A program made the translations under genes and the position numbers. From the NCBI RefSeq assembly GCF_042675725.1, contig NZ_JBHTJN010000004.1:290491-354490 (forward strand): a DNA stretch of 64,000 bases. Direction: 5' to 3'. Origin of the DNA: Seminibacterium arietis. Its GTDB lineage: Bacteria > Pseudomonadota > Gammaproteobacteria > Enterobacterales > Pasteurellaceae. A model generated the notes under the pieces. It saw only the letters and a program-made list of their open reading frames with translations, did not search any database and was not told the origin of the DNA. Shown here one piece after another: positions 63,941 to 64,000 of this stretch. How positions within the stretch are numbered: position 1 is the stretch's first letter; each line of letters opens with the position of its first letter.

Positions 63941-64000
63941 ATTGATTATTTTTTATTCTACTTTAGATGATAGCAAGTAACATAATAAATGCTAGTGATA

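Overview
The window is a stretch of ordinary, gene-dense chromosome from a low-GC gammaproteobacterium of the Pasteurellaceae, on the Haemophilus influenzae side of the family. The main evidence is about fifty copies of the Hin-type DNA uptake signal AAGTGCGGT, roughly one per 1.2 kb on both strands. Supporting evidence is the competence and type IV pilus set (pilABCD, dprA) with CRP-S (Sxy-dependent) sites, OapA, a Hup-like haem receptor, and close protein similarity to Haemophilus orthologues recalled from memory (RaiA, PilA). The exact species cannot be fixed by eye; Haemophilus, Histophilus and related Hin-USS genera all fit. No prophage, insertion sequence, CRISPR array, toxin-antitoxin pair or rRNA operon was seen.

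Layout, left to right. 0-12.5 kb: ubiF (cut by the left edge), miaB, rnb, fabI, a Nif3-like protein, the fused 23S methyltransferase rlmL(K), xerD, an HcaT-like transporter, proC and rdgC. 12.5-14.7 kb: oapA and an isolated family-32-type glycosyltransferase. 14.9-20.5 kb: the ilvGMDA operon, with a previously unlisted leader peptide gene ilvL and an attenuator. 20.6-27.8 kb: a Cof-type phosphatase, crcB, pldB, asd, ftsYEX and rsmD. 27.9-29.7 kb: queCDE behind a preQ1-I riboswitch. 29.7-31.4 kb: rnhA, dnaQ and two tRNA-Asp genes. 31.5-36 kb: a TonB-dependent (probably haem) receptor with a Fur-type promoter and a G9 tract in its coding region, then tyrP with a TyrR box. 36-41.8 kb: hslVU, ubiA, glpE, lnt and corC. 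41.9-50.1 kb: a complete galactose module, galTKM facing galS-mglBAC, with GalS operators and CRP sites. 50.4-52.6 kb: three tRNA-Val genes, gltX and tRNA-Ala. 52.7-58 kb: ampD facing pilABCD-coaE-yacG around a CRP-S site. 58-64 kb: a tandem glycine riboswitch driving an AGCS symporter, raiA, dprA (CRP-S site), a purine permease with a PurR box, and a small lipoprotein.

Most of the window is housekeeping, and its interest is regulatory. A set of cis elements ties each metabolic block to its effector: branched-chain amino acids to ilvL, preQ1 to queC, glycine to the symporter, tyrosine to tyrP, purines to the permease, galactose and cAMP to gal/mgl, iron to the receptor, and Sxy/CRP to DNA uptake. 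The most notable observations are the G9 tract in the haem receptor, where loss or gain of one G gives an immediate stop; a strongly over-represented variant uptake motif, AAGAGCGGT; and an uptake motif embedded inside a glycine riboswitch aptamer.

All functional names come from reading translated sequence against remembered family members. No database search was run, and starts were chosen from Shine-Dalgarno spacing and the usual N-terminus of each family.
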